Source of the DNA: Anseranas semipalmata
Taxonomy: Eukaryota > Chordata > Aves > Anseriformes > Anseranatidae
Assembly: GCA_013399115.1 (NCBI GenBank)
Contig: VXAA01005633.1
Location: 235,963 to 299,962 of the forward strand
Direction: 5' to 3'
Length of the DNA: 64,000 bases
Below the pieces are notes generated by a model. It was given only the letters and a program-made list of their open reading frames with translations. It was not told the origin of the DNA and ran no database searches. Position numbers and translations under genes: made by a program. How positions within the stretch are numbered: the first letter of the stretch is position 1; each line of letters opens with the position of its first letter. Below, in pieces: positions 12,063-38,523 of the stretch.

Positions 12063-14344
12063 CCTAGTGTGCCTGCTTCTTATTATAATTATTTTATTTC
12101 CCTCCCTTTGAAAGTAGAAAGTATTGGCTGGGGTTTGAATGAAAGGGGGTTATCAAGGGGGTATACCAAGTGTTTCCTGAGTGGAGAAGACCTCAAAAGT
12201 TGCAGTAGGAGACACAGAGGACATAGCAAAAAAAGCATTAATGATAAAATTACCTGGATGAAGACAGACATGGAAAGAAATAGGAGACAGCATGGCAGGC
12301 CAGGATGGAGATGTGCAAGCCTTCACTAGTGAGAAAGATAGGACAGGTGAATACTTTAACCAAGAGAATGAGAACATGTTTGAGAGGAAAACGGAAATGA
12401 AAGGAAGCCAACCTGAGCTAGAGTCTAAGCCTTAAATAATCTTTTTTCTTAAAGGTATCTTATCCCCTAGCTGCCTTCCTTTTCCCTTTTCCTCTTCTAA
12501 ATAAAAACGTTCTAAACTTTTTTTTTTAATTATTATAAAATTGCTCATTTGACCTCACTTTCTATGTCTTAGACTTTTTGAGTGAAAAAAAAAAAAGTAG
12601 ATACAGAAGTGGTTTTGTCCTTTAATTTAGCTCTTTCTTTTCTGTGATATATTCCTTTTTATTATTCACTTCTTTTGCAATTTCCTAAATTTGGGTCAAG
12701 TCCCTTGCTTTTGTGATAAAATAGAACTATTGTTAAAAGATTTATCTTCTATTATCAAAACTTTTAATAACTTTGAATAATTTTTCTTAAATCAGCTTGA
12801 TTTTTTTTTTTTTTTTTTGTCATTAGAATAAGTTGTTCTTCTTAGGTCTGGAGACAAGTTAACCATAAATCCCAAGACCCTGCTTGTCCTTTGTTGTTCT
12901 GCCTCACCAATGTAAAGGGTGTCAAATTTGTGCAATCACGTATCTGGACGAGACATACGTTATAGCTTCATGGCACAGACACTGTGCATTTGCTTGCTAT
13001 TCTTCTGTTGACGTAATTCTTTTCATTAATAATAATTACAAAAGGTGCAGAAGTGCTCAGATCTGTAATAACCCTTCCAATAGCCCATTCTAGAGCTGGC
13101 AGACTATGTCTGTTCCTTGTCATGCACAGGCTTTTGTTCAGTACTTTTTTGGTTTTTTCTTGCGATTTTTCTTTGCCATGGAATCACTACTCCAGTGTCA
13201 CATTTGCATTGTGATCCCTTAGAGTCTGAAATAAACATGACTGAGAAAGACTGATTACTTACCGATCAGCTTGAGTACTTCAAGGTGTCTGTGTACAGTG
13301 CTTTGCTAGGAATTTCACACCGAAGTTCAAGGGCATTTCTCCTTCAAACATGCTCATACACCTCAAATACTAATACTTAATTTTAAATGCAATGTAGCTT
13401 ATAGAAAACACTGCGTGTGTAGAATGTATTGGACTACTTGTTTGTTAGATTAACAATACCAGTTTTAAAAATCAACAGACCATTGTGAAGTATTTTGTAC
13501 GTCTTGTACAGGATTGTGATGAATGCATTTTAAAAAGGGCTGTGTATAGCAGTGCATAAGAAAAAACAAATGCTTATATAGAAAAGCTGGGCAGCATTTG
13601 ACAATAAAGAATGAATTTACATAACATCGAACTGCAAAGAGAGATAAGCTGTTCCATAAAATTAAGTTGAATTAAGGAAATAGAATTAACAACACACCTA
13701 CAATGAAGGGGAAATTTTGAAAATGCCTTAATGTCTCATTTCCACCTGTTCTAAATAAAGCTTTCTCTTAGCTATACTTTTCAAAATGGCAATCTGCACA
13801 TAGAATTGACCTAACCTACAGATGAAGCCTTTCTTAAAGCTCCAAACTGCAAAAAAAGAAAGAAAACACTTCCCCAAATTCCTTTCTTTTCTTTGTCTTT
13901 TGTTTCATAGAAAAAAAAAAAACAACGCTTTAAAAATTCTTCTTTGCTTGAACTGTGCTAATTTTTCTGTTCAGCTAACCAAGCAACGATAAGCTCCATT
14001 TAATGTCACTGAAAAGAGTGGGAGGTAATGTCTCAAACATCTATGGCCTCCAGTCTGCTGTACCTACGAATCCTGAAAGACGTGGAAAACAGCCACAAAT
14101 GGACTCCAGAATTGTCTCTTTTCGTATGAGAGAAGACCGGGGATATAAATTCACTCTTTTATTGTACCCTGTGTCCACGAACAGGATCTATGGAATTGTT
14201 TTCCATTGCATCCCTGTAGATTTCTCTTTTGAAACAATGTAATAGCTGACCATTCCTCATCATCTCTTTTGAAATAAAAAATAAAATGCAGGGTTTAAGA
14301 CGACTATAATAAGAGACTAAAATGTTTCTAGTTAGTCTTGATCA

Positions 14345-15039
14345 TCATAGAATCATAGATTCATAGAATGGCTTGGGTTGGAAGGGACCTTAAAGATCAT
14401 CTGGTTCCAACCCCCCTGCCATGGGCACGGATGCCACCCACTAGATCAGTTTGACCAGGGCCCCATCCAACCTGGCCTTGAACACCTCCAGGGATGGGGC
14501 ATCCACAACTTCTCTGGGCAACCTGTTCCAGTGCCTCACCACCCTCATGGTGAAGAATTTCTTCCCAATGTCTAATCTAAATCTATCCTCTTTCAGTTTA
14601 AAACCGTTGCCACTTGTCCTGTCATTACATGCCCAAGTAAAGAGTCCCCCTCCATCCTTTTTACAAGACCCCTTTTAAGTATTGGAAGTATTTAAGTATT
14701 GAAAGGCTGCAAAGAGGTCTCCTTGGAGCTTTCTCTTCTCCAGGCTGAACATCCCCAGCTCTCTCAGCCTTTCTTCATAGGAGAGGTGCTCCAGCCCTCT
14801 GACCATCCTCGTGGCCCTCCTCTGGACCTGCTCCAACAGGTCCACATCTTTCTTGTGCGGGGGGCCCCAGACGTGGATGCAGCACTCCAGGTGGGGCCTC
14901 ACATGGGCAGAGCAGAGGGGGACAATCACCTGCCTCGACCTGCTGGCCATGCCTCTGTTGGTGCAGCCCAGGACACAGTTGGCCTTCTGGGCTGCAAGCG
15001 CACACTGCTGGCTCGTGTCGAGCTTTTCATCCACCAGCT
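14345..15039 (-). mobile_element. CR1 LINE, 5'-truncated, about 0.7 kb
   Basis: The longest CR1 in the window. On the + strand it starts with the reversed tail (AGAATCATAGATTCATAGAAT) and then GGCTTGGGTTGGAAGGGACC. It continues through the whole 3' untranslated region into the end of the reverse-transcriptase ORF, and stops abruptly near 15039, the truncated 5' end. It lies antisense to PARD3 in the upstream intron, about 950 bp before the exon at 15986. The open frames on the + strand across it are shadows of the element. Confidence 0.96.
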
Positions 15040-15046
15040 GTAACAT
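14675..15046 (-). pseudogene. CR1 reverse-transcriptase C-terminal remnant
   Basis: The minus-strand frame of 123 residues contains the conserved end of the CR1 ORF2 protein: a Cys-Ala-Leu-Ala-Ala-x-Lys-Ala-Asn motif, the 'SRSR..I.PL.SA.VRPHLE' stretch, and '[20 protein letters not shown]' near the end. All catalytic polymerase motifs and the endonuclease domain are missing because of 5' truncation. The frame is disrupted near its 3' end by a short local duplication (two copies of a TTAAGTATTG-like word at 14675-14701). It is a dead relic with no likely function. The initiating Met is fortuitous. Confidence 0.9.
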
Positions 15047-15904
15047 TACCTGTTTGTAAGACTTCCTGTGATTCCCACATTAACATGTTTGAAATACGGT
15101 GGGGGTTGTAGGGGTCAGGTGGGAGCTGCACAGATGGGAAAAATGGCAATGAGATTAATAAATATCCACTTTCCCTCTGTCCCATGAAATAAACCATTCC
15201 TGTGCGTATTTCACCATGGTTTCACATAAACCTGAGCTATGGAGAAAGGATTACCTGTGATAGGCATTGGGGAAAAAATTATGTTTTTGAAGGGTTGAAG
15301 ATCCTTTTGTACTTTTCCATATGGGTAACTCCGTGGCTGAGGCCCCCAGCACACCAGCGTCTGCAGAACAGGAGCCAGCTGCCAGTCTGCTGCTGAATGC
15401 GTTCCTGTGCATGGTGCTGCCAAAGGGACTGCTTTTCACTGGCCCACAAGCCTTCTGATGCTTTCAGGCTGATCAGCTTAAAAGACTTGTTAAAAACAGA
15501 GCTAAGGGATGACAGGCTCTTATTGATTGGGGAAAATAATCAAATTTTATATAGGTAGGGCCTTCAGACATTGTAATGAATTTGATGTGAATAAAGATGT
15601 GACAGTGCTCCAGTTTATTGATAGGGAAGAGGTATCTTTCATGTTTATTCAGTAGCAGAGATCATTAGGACTTTTCTCATAATTTTCCTCTATGTTAAGG
15701 CTGACAGTAACATGTATTTCTCTTTGTTTCTAGGAGTAACATATACTGAAAAGATGCCAGTAACTTTTGGTGATTTTTAGAAATAGGCTCATTCATCCTA
15801 TCCTTACACTGTCTGAAGTTTCTTTACAAGTCAAACAACATTAATCATAATAAAAAACTAAAGGTTTTTATATTGAATGCTTGGAAATTATTTTCAAGTC
15901 TGTA

Positions 15905-15918
15905 CTACTGTACAGTAG
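15905..15918. repeat. Perfect 14-bp palindrome upstream of a PARD3 exon
   Basis: CTACTGTACAGTAG reads the same on both strands and sits 67 bp before the exon starting at 15986. It could be a dimeric protein site or chance. Nothing else supports a function. Confidence 0.6.
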
Positions 15919-15935
15919 CAGTGGTGCCTTGCTAA

Positions 15936-29737
<13,802 letters not shown>

Positions 29738-30732
29738 GGTGAAGAAAATGAAGATCAACTCATCATGCAATAAGGAACATTTTCATATAAAGACATATTT
29801 TGAAAACTTTTTAAACTGATGGTACTAAGGAATATATCCGTTGTCTGTTTCAGTGCCTTTAACAATAGGGGCGAAGAGTTGGTGGGCCTTATGTCTTTGC
29901 CGTTCTGTCTCAAGTGTTAAATTCATGGAAGGATTTTCCACCATTTGACAATCATAGCGGAAGTGAGCAATGCCACCCCTGCTTACCAAGCCCCGTAGCC
30001 CAGTTCAGTAGTTGTCAATGGCTTATTACTAGGATTTGTTGTAATGTGTTTTACTTTGCAGTGATTTGTTACACCAACATGCAGCTTTGTGGCATAAAAT
30101 TAATGAATTTGAGGTCGAACAAAACATTGACATGTCCTTTTTTATTTCTCTTGGGTCAGGAGGGGGGTTGCATATCACTCTTGAGTGGATAAGGCTCAGC
30201 TCTACTCAGTATTGCAGTCCTAAGATGTTTTATGGTGGAGTCATTACCAGTCTTTGTTGATCAATATTTAAGTGTCTATATGCTGAAAAACTATCCCTTG
30301 CTTATTATGCACATATGCACTCTTTTTCTGTCTCTCTCCCCAATCTGAGCTTATTAAAAAAGACCTTATCCCAATTCATGAGGAAAACAATATTAGGCTC
30401 TCAGTTATCCTGAGGATCCTGTTACAATTGCCTTATGATCTTAAGATACAGTCCATTACAAATGAAAGAACTTGAGAGAGATTATTTATACAGTCACAGC
30501 CAAGCTCTTGATAAGTATATTTCATTATTTCTTTAAATATGTGGAATTAAGAACAAACAAACAAGTGGGTTCTGCTTTGCTTTACTTCTAAACTAATGTG
30601 GTCATATGACAACTGTGTCTAGGAAGAAAACTCGGGAGGGAGTCATCCCGTGGTCATCTGATACACAGTTGTCATAGTTTTGGGAGATAACTTAAAACAA
30701 GAGCAAAAGAAATCAAAGTTTTCTTTGGATCA

Positions 30733-30752
30733 AAATAAATAAATAAATAAAA
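30733..30752. repeat. (AAAT)n short microsatellite in PARD3 3'UTR
   Basis: AAATAAATAAATAAATAAAA array that also creates several overlapping AATAAA hexamers, so poly(A) signal calls here should be treated with caution. Confidence 0.9.
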
Positions 30753-31433
30753 AGAAAACAATTTCTTCTTTTTACAATTTGTGAAGCTTCGTGGACAATT
30801 GCCTTGTGCTTCCGTGTACTGTACTGTTGCATCGTGATGCTACATTAAAAATAAACCTTTAAGTACATGAATGAGACATAAGTGGAGACAAACTGTTACA
30901 CATCATCCTGAAAACATGTCAGTATCCAAAAATAACTAAAACGAAAAAGATTGCTCTAGCAGTGAGTAATATTTGAATGTGCATATGGGATATGAGAATT
31001 TCTTTTGCAGCAGCTGTTTTTATGTTTGCTGGTCTGAACTTCATGTATTGTAAAAATATAGCTGGGTTGCTGAAGTGCCTGCAAATCCTGATGTGAAAAG
31101 GCTTGAGAATGGATCTCAGCATATTGTGTACAAAAAGGAGAGAATGAGAGCAAGAAAGAAAAATCATGTATTGCGTGATTTAAAAAATGCCTATTTTTTT
31201 TTACTGGCACATTTTATTTTTGCGCCGACTTGTTTCTAGAATATATGTGAAATATCAGCACGCGTATCTGTGTCTTTTATGCCTGTTTGTTAATGGTTTT
31301 TGTTGTTAATAACGTACTCCATGTTTAAAAGTTGTTACTAATGTAAGCACAGTGACATTGGATGACAATAGCTCTTTTACGCAGAATTTCCAAAACTGTG
31401 TAAAACAGCTTTCCGTGTATATATGAAATTTAG

Positions 31434-31439
31434 AATAAA
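31434..31439 (+). terminator. PARD3: Likely distal PARD3 poly(A) signal
   Basis: Canonical AATAAA, 1.7 kb past the stop codon. It is followed within 30 bases by a T/GT-rich segment (TCTCGTCTTGGTATTGACTG). It is the last good hexamer before the sequence changes character. Inferred from sequence only. Confidence 0.65.
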
Positions 31440-32081
31440 AGGCTGTTTCCATTCTCGTCTTGGTATTGACTGTAGGCCCTTATGAGAACTGCTGGAGACA
31501 TTAAGTTTGAAAATCCCTTAACAGATGTTATTTTATCCTGTTCCTAATGATTTGCGTGTGTCTTTGTGTGAGCGCTTATAAACATAGGCAAAAAAAAAAA
31601 AAAGATTTACAGCCCAGCTGAACACCTTGAGAATATCCTCAGAGGGAAAAAATGCTCAGGTTAGTGTCTTATGTTATTTCAGGTCATACCTGTGACATTT
31701 GAAGGGTGCATTTTTGAGACTAACCTCTGTGGCACAAATCTTTCCAGGCCGTTACATGGAGTGCTCTCCCTGAGGAGAGTGCTGTCAGGATATGGGCACC
31801 TGCTGTGCTCTGACCAAAATCGGGCACATGTGAGGAAGCCCCCTTAGCACCCAGTGTGTATTTCAGCCTCCGATGTGAGCCCTTCACAGGAACGTTGACA
31901 TGGCGAAAAATGGGAGAAGGCAGATTTATGAATAAAGCGATATTTACAGTGCCAGTGATACTCTGTTTCCCCCATTAGTATTGAAGCTGTGTCTGGTTTT
32001 CTCCCTCTTCCCTTCACTTCTCCTTTTGTCAGATACTGCAGGAATGTCAATCATAATTCTGTATATGCATGACATCAGGCT

Positions 32082-32095
32082 GTTGCCATGGCAAT
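32082..32095. promoter_or_regulatory. RFX-type X-box motif
   Basis: GTTGCCATGGCAAT is one base from the perfect RFX palindrome (GTTGCCATGGCAAC). It lies about 640 bp past the predicted PARD3 transcript end in a block that looks constrained. RFX dimers bind such sites in ciliary and other genes (known of the family). Occupancy here is inference. Confidence 0.45.
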
Positions 32096-35000
32096 AATAA
32101 TGTCAAGTTATTAACTGTGACTTTAGTGTGGGATCTCAAGGGGAAGAGTAGCAGGAGCTGCAAGGTGGACAGGCAGCTTTTGGTGCCCAAATAAACTAAA
32201 GGCACAATTTTGCAAAAGGCCTAAACTGCAGTGGCTTGCAGTTGTGATTAAGAAAATGATGGCATTTGAAGTTTTTCAGGCCTTGCTGTCTCATCTCCTG
32301 ACTCTGCTCCCAGATTACATAGCTTGATGCTTCTATGGAATTGTTTGGACAGGCAAATAATTGCAAGCATGAAAAAATGCATCCACAGGAATGGAAAACA
32401 GGTTGAAGTCCTTTTCAAAATAAGGTCTTTGATAAACTGTTGTAGGAAAAAGGGCATATGTTTGAAAAAGTACAAAGTACGGGATGTTTTACATGTGAGG
32501 ATGGCATATGTTAAAGTTTACCCTTGTATGAAACTCCTCTTCAAGGTGTTAACAATTTGCCGTAATTAGATGTGTTCATGAAAGAAGGCAGATGTTCTCT
32601 TTGGGCAATGTCTGTGTTATGTTAGCAAAGAATAAGGTCTTTTTCTGGCTTCGTCATCCTGTCTTCTTCCTGACATAGCGTAGACAGGATTTCTAATATT
32701 AACTCCCATAAGTTGCAAAGGACGATAAGGAAGTGGGAGGGAGATGTTTTAATAGAAAATGACCTTTAGTTCTGCATAGTGAATAGATCCAAAAGTTAAT
32801 TGAGCTAACTGCATTACTGCAGTAATTTGTTTGTGGACTTATTGCTATTGTGAGATTAACTCCGTGACATTAGTGTGTTTAAGAATGGTCACAAGACAGA
32901 CTGTAAAGGAGTTTACAACATTGAGGAGTGGGTGTAAAGCTTGCACATTTTTCTCTCCTGAAACCCTAACAAATCCATCCGCAAAGCCTGCTGGTATTTT
33001 ATCAAAATAATTTGTTAATGCTGTTGAAATTCCATGGGAAAGTTTAATATTATTCATGTAGAAGACTGCTGCCTTTCTAAAAAAGCCTACTTCCCCTCTT
33101 GTTACAGGGCCTCCTTGGAAACAAGACTGCAGCCTTAGTGAGTTATTGCATGGGCCAGATATTTTAATATATGTCTTGGAGAACTCTGCCATCAAAAACA
33201 GCAAAAAATGGCATAGAGCCCAGCTGAACATGGTCGGAAAGTACAATTGCCATTTATTGCTGGCAAACAGCGGGAAGAACAACAAAACAGAATTTAGTCC
33301 CAACATGATTGTGGATATATGGCCTGTCTTTCAAAGCTGTGCTGATGTTTTGCTCACTTTCAGGCTGTTTATGAGTGTCTGTAATATTGCATTTCTCTGT
33401 GCTGGGTATGTAGAGAAGGGAAAGGAAGAAACATTGGCCAGACAAGGAAAAGATGCGCCAGATTAGCAATGTTGGCTAAACACAGGATATTCTTGAGTAA
33501 TTCAAACCTTTGAACTTGTGTTGTTGAGACTTAAAGTGAATTTGGCTATTGCGTGTCCTGGCTTGCAAGTCTATTTTCAAAATATTTCCTAATTCTATTT
33601 GCTGTGCCTGACTGTTTCTACATCTTTCTCTCCTGAGTCCTCGGTCTGGTTCATAGGAGTTGTGAGGAATCTGTCAAGAATGCAAATGCAGAAAAAAACC
33701 TCATCTATTCTTTGTGCCGTTGTTGTGCCACCACACCCTGGCCTTCCAGACCAGTATAAAGGTCAGCCTTGACTTGGCAGAGGAAGAGTGAGGGTCAGAA
33801 ATCCAGGATGGGGAACTGACTTCGTGCAAATAGGTTGTGTGCATGCGTGTGTACATGCGAGTGAGAGAGAGAGGCACAGATTGGATTCATTTGCCTTTAA
33901 TTCATGTCCAGCTTGAAACCCTCCTCAAATATCTTGTAGCGTTTCTTCAGAGTTCTTTCCATTTGTGCAGAAACCAGCTGATGATTTGATGCACATGGTT
34001 CTTGTTTCATGCCCTCTCCTACATCTTTTCTATTTTGTATCAGTATCACACTCTCTCTTTTACATCTGCTGATTAATTCTGTTGCATTTATTTGTTTCTC
34101 GAAATGGTGTGGAATTCATTCATATCCTAGGCTGCTTCTTGCCAGTGATTGATATTTCTCTCAGTATTGCAAACTTATTTTAATATTTTCTGTCCTCGAG
34201 AGTAGTATTATCTTTTGTAATTTACACTTTAATCACATTTTAAAAATTGAGGCTGGAAGCTTGAGTTGGGATTACACAGAAGCAAACTAAAGAATATGGC
34301 TTTGATTGCTATTCTGTGTGCAGTGCACACTTCCAGCCACTTATGGTGACTGCACAGAGTACAGTCTGAATGAGATGAAGAAAAGCATCAAGCCCAGGAG
34401 CTTTGGAGAAAAAAGTTAAGGAAAGTTTGGAAAATATTTATGCCCACTACATGCCATCTACTGTGAAAAAAATAATTCCTTAGAAGTGTCAATGTTTGTC
34501 TGAATGGCTGATTGTTTCAGATCTCAGACTTGACTGGTTTAAAGACAGACGGCTGGAAGAGGAAGCTGCTTGTGCCCTTCTAAAGGACACCAAGACCCTC
34601 TTACATTGCAAATTAGCTCCAGAAATGCCATTTTCAGCTGCACATCTTACAGCAGCCAAGGACTGGAATAGGCTTACATTCATGCATTGAGCTAAAAACT
34701 GCAGTGACGTCTGTCAGAGAAGGAGGGATGGCAGCTGTGGGTGATAATAGCTTTGGTAGTCTGATTTTAATCTGCTTGCTTGTTTGTTCAAGTAATCTTT
34801 GTTTGTCTTAGGAAAATAAGGAAAGAAATGAAGGGTGAGGAAGAGGATTAAAATGTGAGCACAAGAGTTCTCTGCTCCACTTCCACCATCAACTGTCACC
34901 AGTGCAGCCACTGGTGGTTGCTTGTCTTCTTTTTCTTTATGCCCCAAAGGCATAGAAAAGGAGAAGCTAGCTGACAGTAACCTCACCACAAAACTCATGC

Positions 35001-35218
35001 CATTCCTAGAGATTCACTCTGCTGTGTTGCTTGTAAGATGTGAATTAATAATGCAACAAGTAAAAAGACTTACTAAACCTCCATTATTTCCTCTGCGGGT
35101 TTCCCTGGGGTGTGTATAGATTGTCACCCCTTAGGACTGGGAGCTTTGTTTTTATCCTATATAGAACAGAATATTGTTGTTACAATACAGTAAAATCTAG
35201 TAAGTATTTCTGTTTTCA

Positions 35219-35260
35219 TTTGTTTGTTTGTTTGTTTTGTTTTGTTTTATTTTTTTTTAG
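35219..35260. repeat. (TTTG)n / T-rich microsatellite
   Basis: TTTG and TTTTG units grading into a T run. Simple sequence. Confidence 0.9.
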
Positions 35261-37828
35261 TATGAAAGGAGCTTTGTCTAACATTAGTTTGTACATATTT
35301 TTGCAGTAGATGTTGCATGGTAGACTCTCCCATTCTAGATGTATTCCTAGTCCTAGCAATATTCTCATTTGTAAGTACAGAGCATATTGCTGGAACCAGT
35401 TATAGCTGGAGACTTGCTACCTTTGGCAATTAAAATGAGTTCATCAGGTCTCTCCATTTAACTGACGGGCTGCCCTTTTACAGCTGTTGTAGGGGGAGGG
35501 AAGGAGAGAGAGAGATCTTCCTCCTGGGAATAGGAAACACATTCCCATGGTCACTGCTTGAAGCTGAAGAATTATCTATAGGAATTTAAAGAGATTTCAA
35601 GGAGCTGCAGCCTTTTGCCAGGAGCCCAGGACAGTTATCGCCTTAGTGTTCAGCAAGCTGGGGAAGACATTAGTTTTCACTGCACCACCGATGTAATTCT
35701 TATTCCCACTTAGAACTTGTTAAAGACTGAGACCCGAGTCAGGGTATGCATCAGATTTTATATCTTCCTTAGGGGCAAACGCAAAGCTTCGTAATACTTC
35801 AGCTGTAGCCAGGTTATTAAAAGCCAGTGGGCTCTTAGGAGCAGGAATGTCTTTGCCTAAAACTTCATGTCTAATTGTGATGTATGTTTTGTTTCATTCT
35901 GCCAACCATCTGTTGGTTCCTGTCCATGACACACAGCTTCATCTGTTTTCTCAGTGTATGGTACATTCAGGTTCTGCTCTGTGGTCCAACCCAAACTGCA
36001 AGAACCATTTTAATAAAAAAAAAAATGTTTATAAATAATATTAAAGAAAATTTATTAATACCAAATCAGTCATTTTTTGGGTCACTATAGGCTGTAAAGT
36101 AAGGGAAATTTATGCTGCAGAAACTACTTTGGCATTTGCAGAGGAAGATTTAAGTCTAAGAAATCTTTGTTCTCTTTAGGTTCCAAAACTCAACAAGGGT
36201 TAATCTAATCAACTGCAGCATAACAAGGACTAGAAATGGCAATGTCTAGTTTTAGTGCCTGCAAAAATCTATCGTATAATCTGGACTGAGTTCATTGTAA
36301 TTTTGCACACATTGTTCCTTGCTTTGAGAACTGCAAAAAATCATATTAAAAACAGAAGCCACTAAATTACACAACCTGTTGCTTCCCATAAGCTCAGTTA
36401 ATACTATAGCCAGCAAGGTAGAATATTTACATTATGACTGCGAAATAATTTGTGTTTGAATATCCCATTCTTTATTTTAAAAAATAGCTTACAGAATTTT
36501 TGCAAAGAGTAGTATACAGAATTTTACAATTGTTCATTCTTGTTTTTTAAAGTCAGTTTGCATGAATAATTTTCTCATCTTTATGCAGAATTTGTCCACA
36601 TTTTTGTTGAGTAAAATATTACTAATCTAATTTCCTATTAAAAAATTCATTTCTAGCATTGCAGAGCTGAAAGGTGCTACCAAGCATTTAGTCTTCAATT
36701 TACATACAACAAACCCTGTAATCTGATGGGGGATTTCACACAAGGATGGCTGCATGCAATTAAATGGGCAAAGAAAAAAATTCGTCCAAGGGTCTGTTCT
36801 ACAATAATTTCATCTGTTGGTCTCCCATTGAGAGTTCTCCTATTGCTAAATTGCTTATTGATGTGGACTTAAAAGTAGAAAAATCTACACAATGTTGTCA
36901 TACTAGGTTTTCAATGCTGTTTGCATTTTTTTTTCCTTTTTAATTATAATTTGGGTTTGTTAGAAAGGGATGAAGTAAACAGATTGGAATCATTCATTTG
37001 AGTTAACACTCATTGACAAGAAAACATTAAGCATTCTCCAGATGAAGCATCAGTCATGAAAGACAGAAGGATAATCCTAACATTACAACTCAAGTAAATT
37101 AGTTTTCTGATATATATTCCAGCATTGCATGAAGCTGTACCAATTCTTAATACTCGCATAATGCACTTTTAAATGATGCCAGAAATCATCATTACAACAG
37201 AGAGAGGGCTCACTGTTTGTGTTTATTAATGTGGGAATGTTGGAAGAGTATTAGATATTAAATTAGATATTAAATGTCACAGTCTACAGTGATTGGAGCT
37301 AAACAACTGTAAAACTGATTGAGAAGATTTGGGCAGATAAATGCAAATGGAAAAAGAGACCTCCACAAACTGCCACGGTGGAAACACATCTTGATGTCAT
37401 GCCCCGGCATCACAGAACAAGTGCAACCCAATGAACCAGACCCTTTAGAAAGGTGGTGAGAGAAGGCTGAAGGCATGGGACTGTGGTAAGCATGAGCCTG
37501 AAACAAATTTGCTGCTTCTGAGTACAGGGAGCCATTTGTACTTTAGCTGTCTCATGTCTTTCTTGCTTTCAAAGACTGGTCCGATTTAGCTATATTTGTC
37601 CGTAGGTGGATAATTGAGGACAATTGTTTATTACTGTGAGGTTGCATACAAAATTCTGCCCCATCACACTGTACCAACAAGAACATTGCAGTTGCTGCTC
37701 AGAAGCTTTGACTCAAAGCTGGTAAATCACTGTGAATGCCAGAACAACTTTCCTCCACACAGAGGGTAGGAGCAAAGCAGGACAGGGAACTGGCCCTTAA
37801 CAATGCTGGGATGCTGGGAGCGGGGGGG

Positions 37829-37848
37829 NNNNNNNNNNNNNNNNNNNN
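37829..37848. other. Assembly gap (20 N)
   Basis: Twenty N bases flanked on both sides by G runs. The sequence resumes with the left copy of the tandem duplication. The gap is probably caused by a poly-G tract that could not be sequenced. Confidence 1.
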
Positions 37849-38480
37849 GGGGTGTCTGTGGTTGGCTACAATTGATTCAAGCTGATTTTTCTCTCCCTGA
37901 GGTGAGGTGAGGCAAAGGGAAAAGTAGAGTTTGTTTCTGAAAGCTTGACTGTTTTTGTTTGTTTGTTTAGTTTTTCTAATAAAGCCACATTAATCTACTT
38001 GAATGTATTATCTTGCACTCCTGACACCTTTCCTTGCTGGAACGATAGGCTGCTATTGTCACAGCAGAAGATGATTCAATAACGTTAATTTAACCTAACT
38101 TTTAAATTTATTCTGAGTTAACTGGTATCATGTGAATTCTTCCTCCACTGCAGAAGGATTGGGATGCAGAATTCATCCTGGGTCTGAAAAACTGCTTTGG
38201 TGCTCTGCAGATCATAAAAAATAAAAATAAATAAATAAATAAAAATAAAAAATAAAAAAAGAAAGGAAAAAATGTACATTACAGAGCAGTTGATCGATCT
38301 GCTCGTTATACCACGTGCATTCTTCCAGTCCACACTAAACCATAAATGAAATGTGGTTAAGGGTTTATCACCCTATAAATACCATGTATATTTATTAAAT
38401 GTTGAGTGATTTGCATTATTATGACATTTGATCGGTGGTATTCAGATCCAGCTGGTAAAGTTTCAGCAAGGAGCTGGGAG
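37849..38480. repeat. Tandem duplication, left copy
   Basis: This segment is repeated at an offset of 671 bp (38522-39151). I see three substitutions between copies: T37877/C38548, G38305/A38976 and G38470/A39141. Both copies include an A-rich AAAT tract, one at 38217-38272. The left copy is bounded by the 20-N gap and, on the right, by a single N at 38481. Each copy carries the same minus-strand open frame of 71 codons, differing by one residue. That frame reads through the A-rich tract as Phe/Ile/Tyr and is not a gene. Confidence 0.97.
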
Positions 38481-38486
38481 NTAACA

Positions 38487-38523
38487 GGGGGGGGGTGGTG
38501 GGGGGGGGGGGGGGGGGGGGGGG
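38487..38523. repeat. Poly-G tract at duplication junction
   Basis: G run of 37 bases with two T interruptions, including 23 or more consecutive G. It lies immediately before the right copy of the duplication and after the single N at 38481. It is a likely G-quadruplex and a known kind of obstacle for sequencing and assembly. Confidence 0.95.

Larger units (their letters stand above)
29738..31455 (+). other. PARD3: PARD3 3'UTR (predicted)
   Basis: Non-coding continuation of the last exon. The 3' end is placed about 16 bases after AATAAA at 31434-31439, which is followed by a GT-rich stretch and preceded by TGTATATATG (a TGTA-type upstream element). Earlier AATAAA hexamers at about 30735-30752 (inside an ATAA repeat) and 30850-30855 could give shorter forms. 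The interval is AT-rich with several T-rich stretches. The short open frames within it have no coding support. The exact cleavage site is inferred. Confidence 0.75.
31456..37828. other. Intergenic sequence downstream of PARD3
   Basis: I see no coding gene here. Short open frames overlap on both strands, for example 153 codons on minus at 32845-33306 against 106 codons on plus at 33146-33466. Neither looks like a known protein. The blocks 31800-32150 and 32990-33470 have a less AT-biased, stop-poor and exon-like texture with homeodomain-type TAAT words, and could be conserved non-coding elements. Without an alignment that is a guess. A TTTG-type repeat lies at 35219-35260 and a GT/GA-rich run at about 33838-33872. 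Confidence 0.6.

Noticed and set aside
14378..15059. Several + strand frames of 65-114 codons
   Set aside because: They are antisense shadows of the minus-strand CR1 element.
32845..33466. 153-codon minus frame and 106-codon overlapping plus frame
   Set aside because: They overlap on opposite strands, have no domain and no splice or codon-use support. A conserved non-coding block is a simpler explanation.
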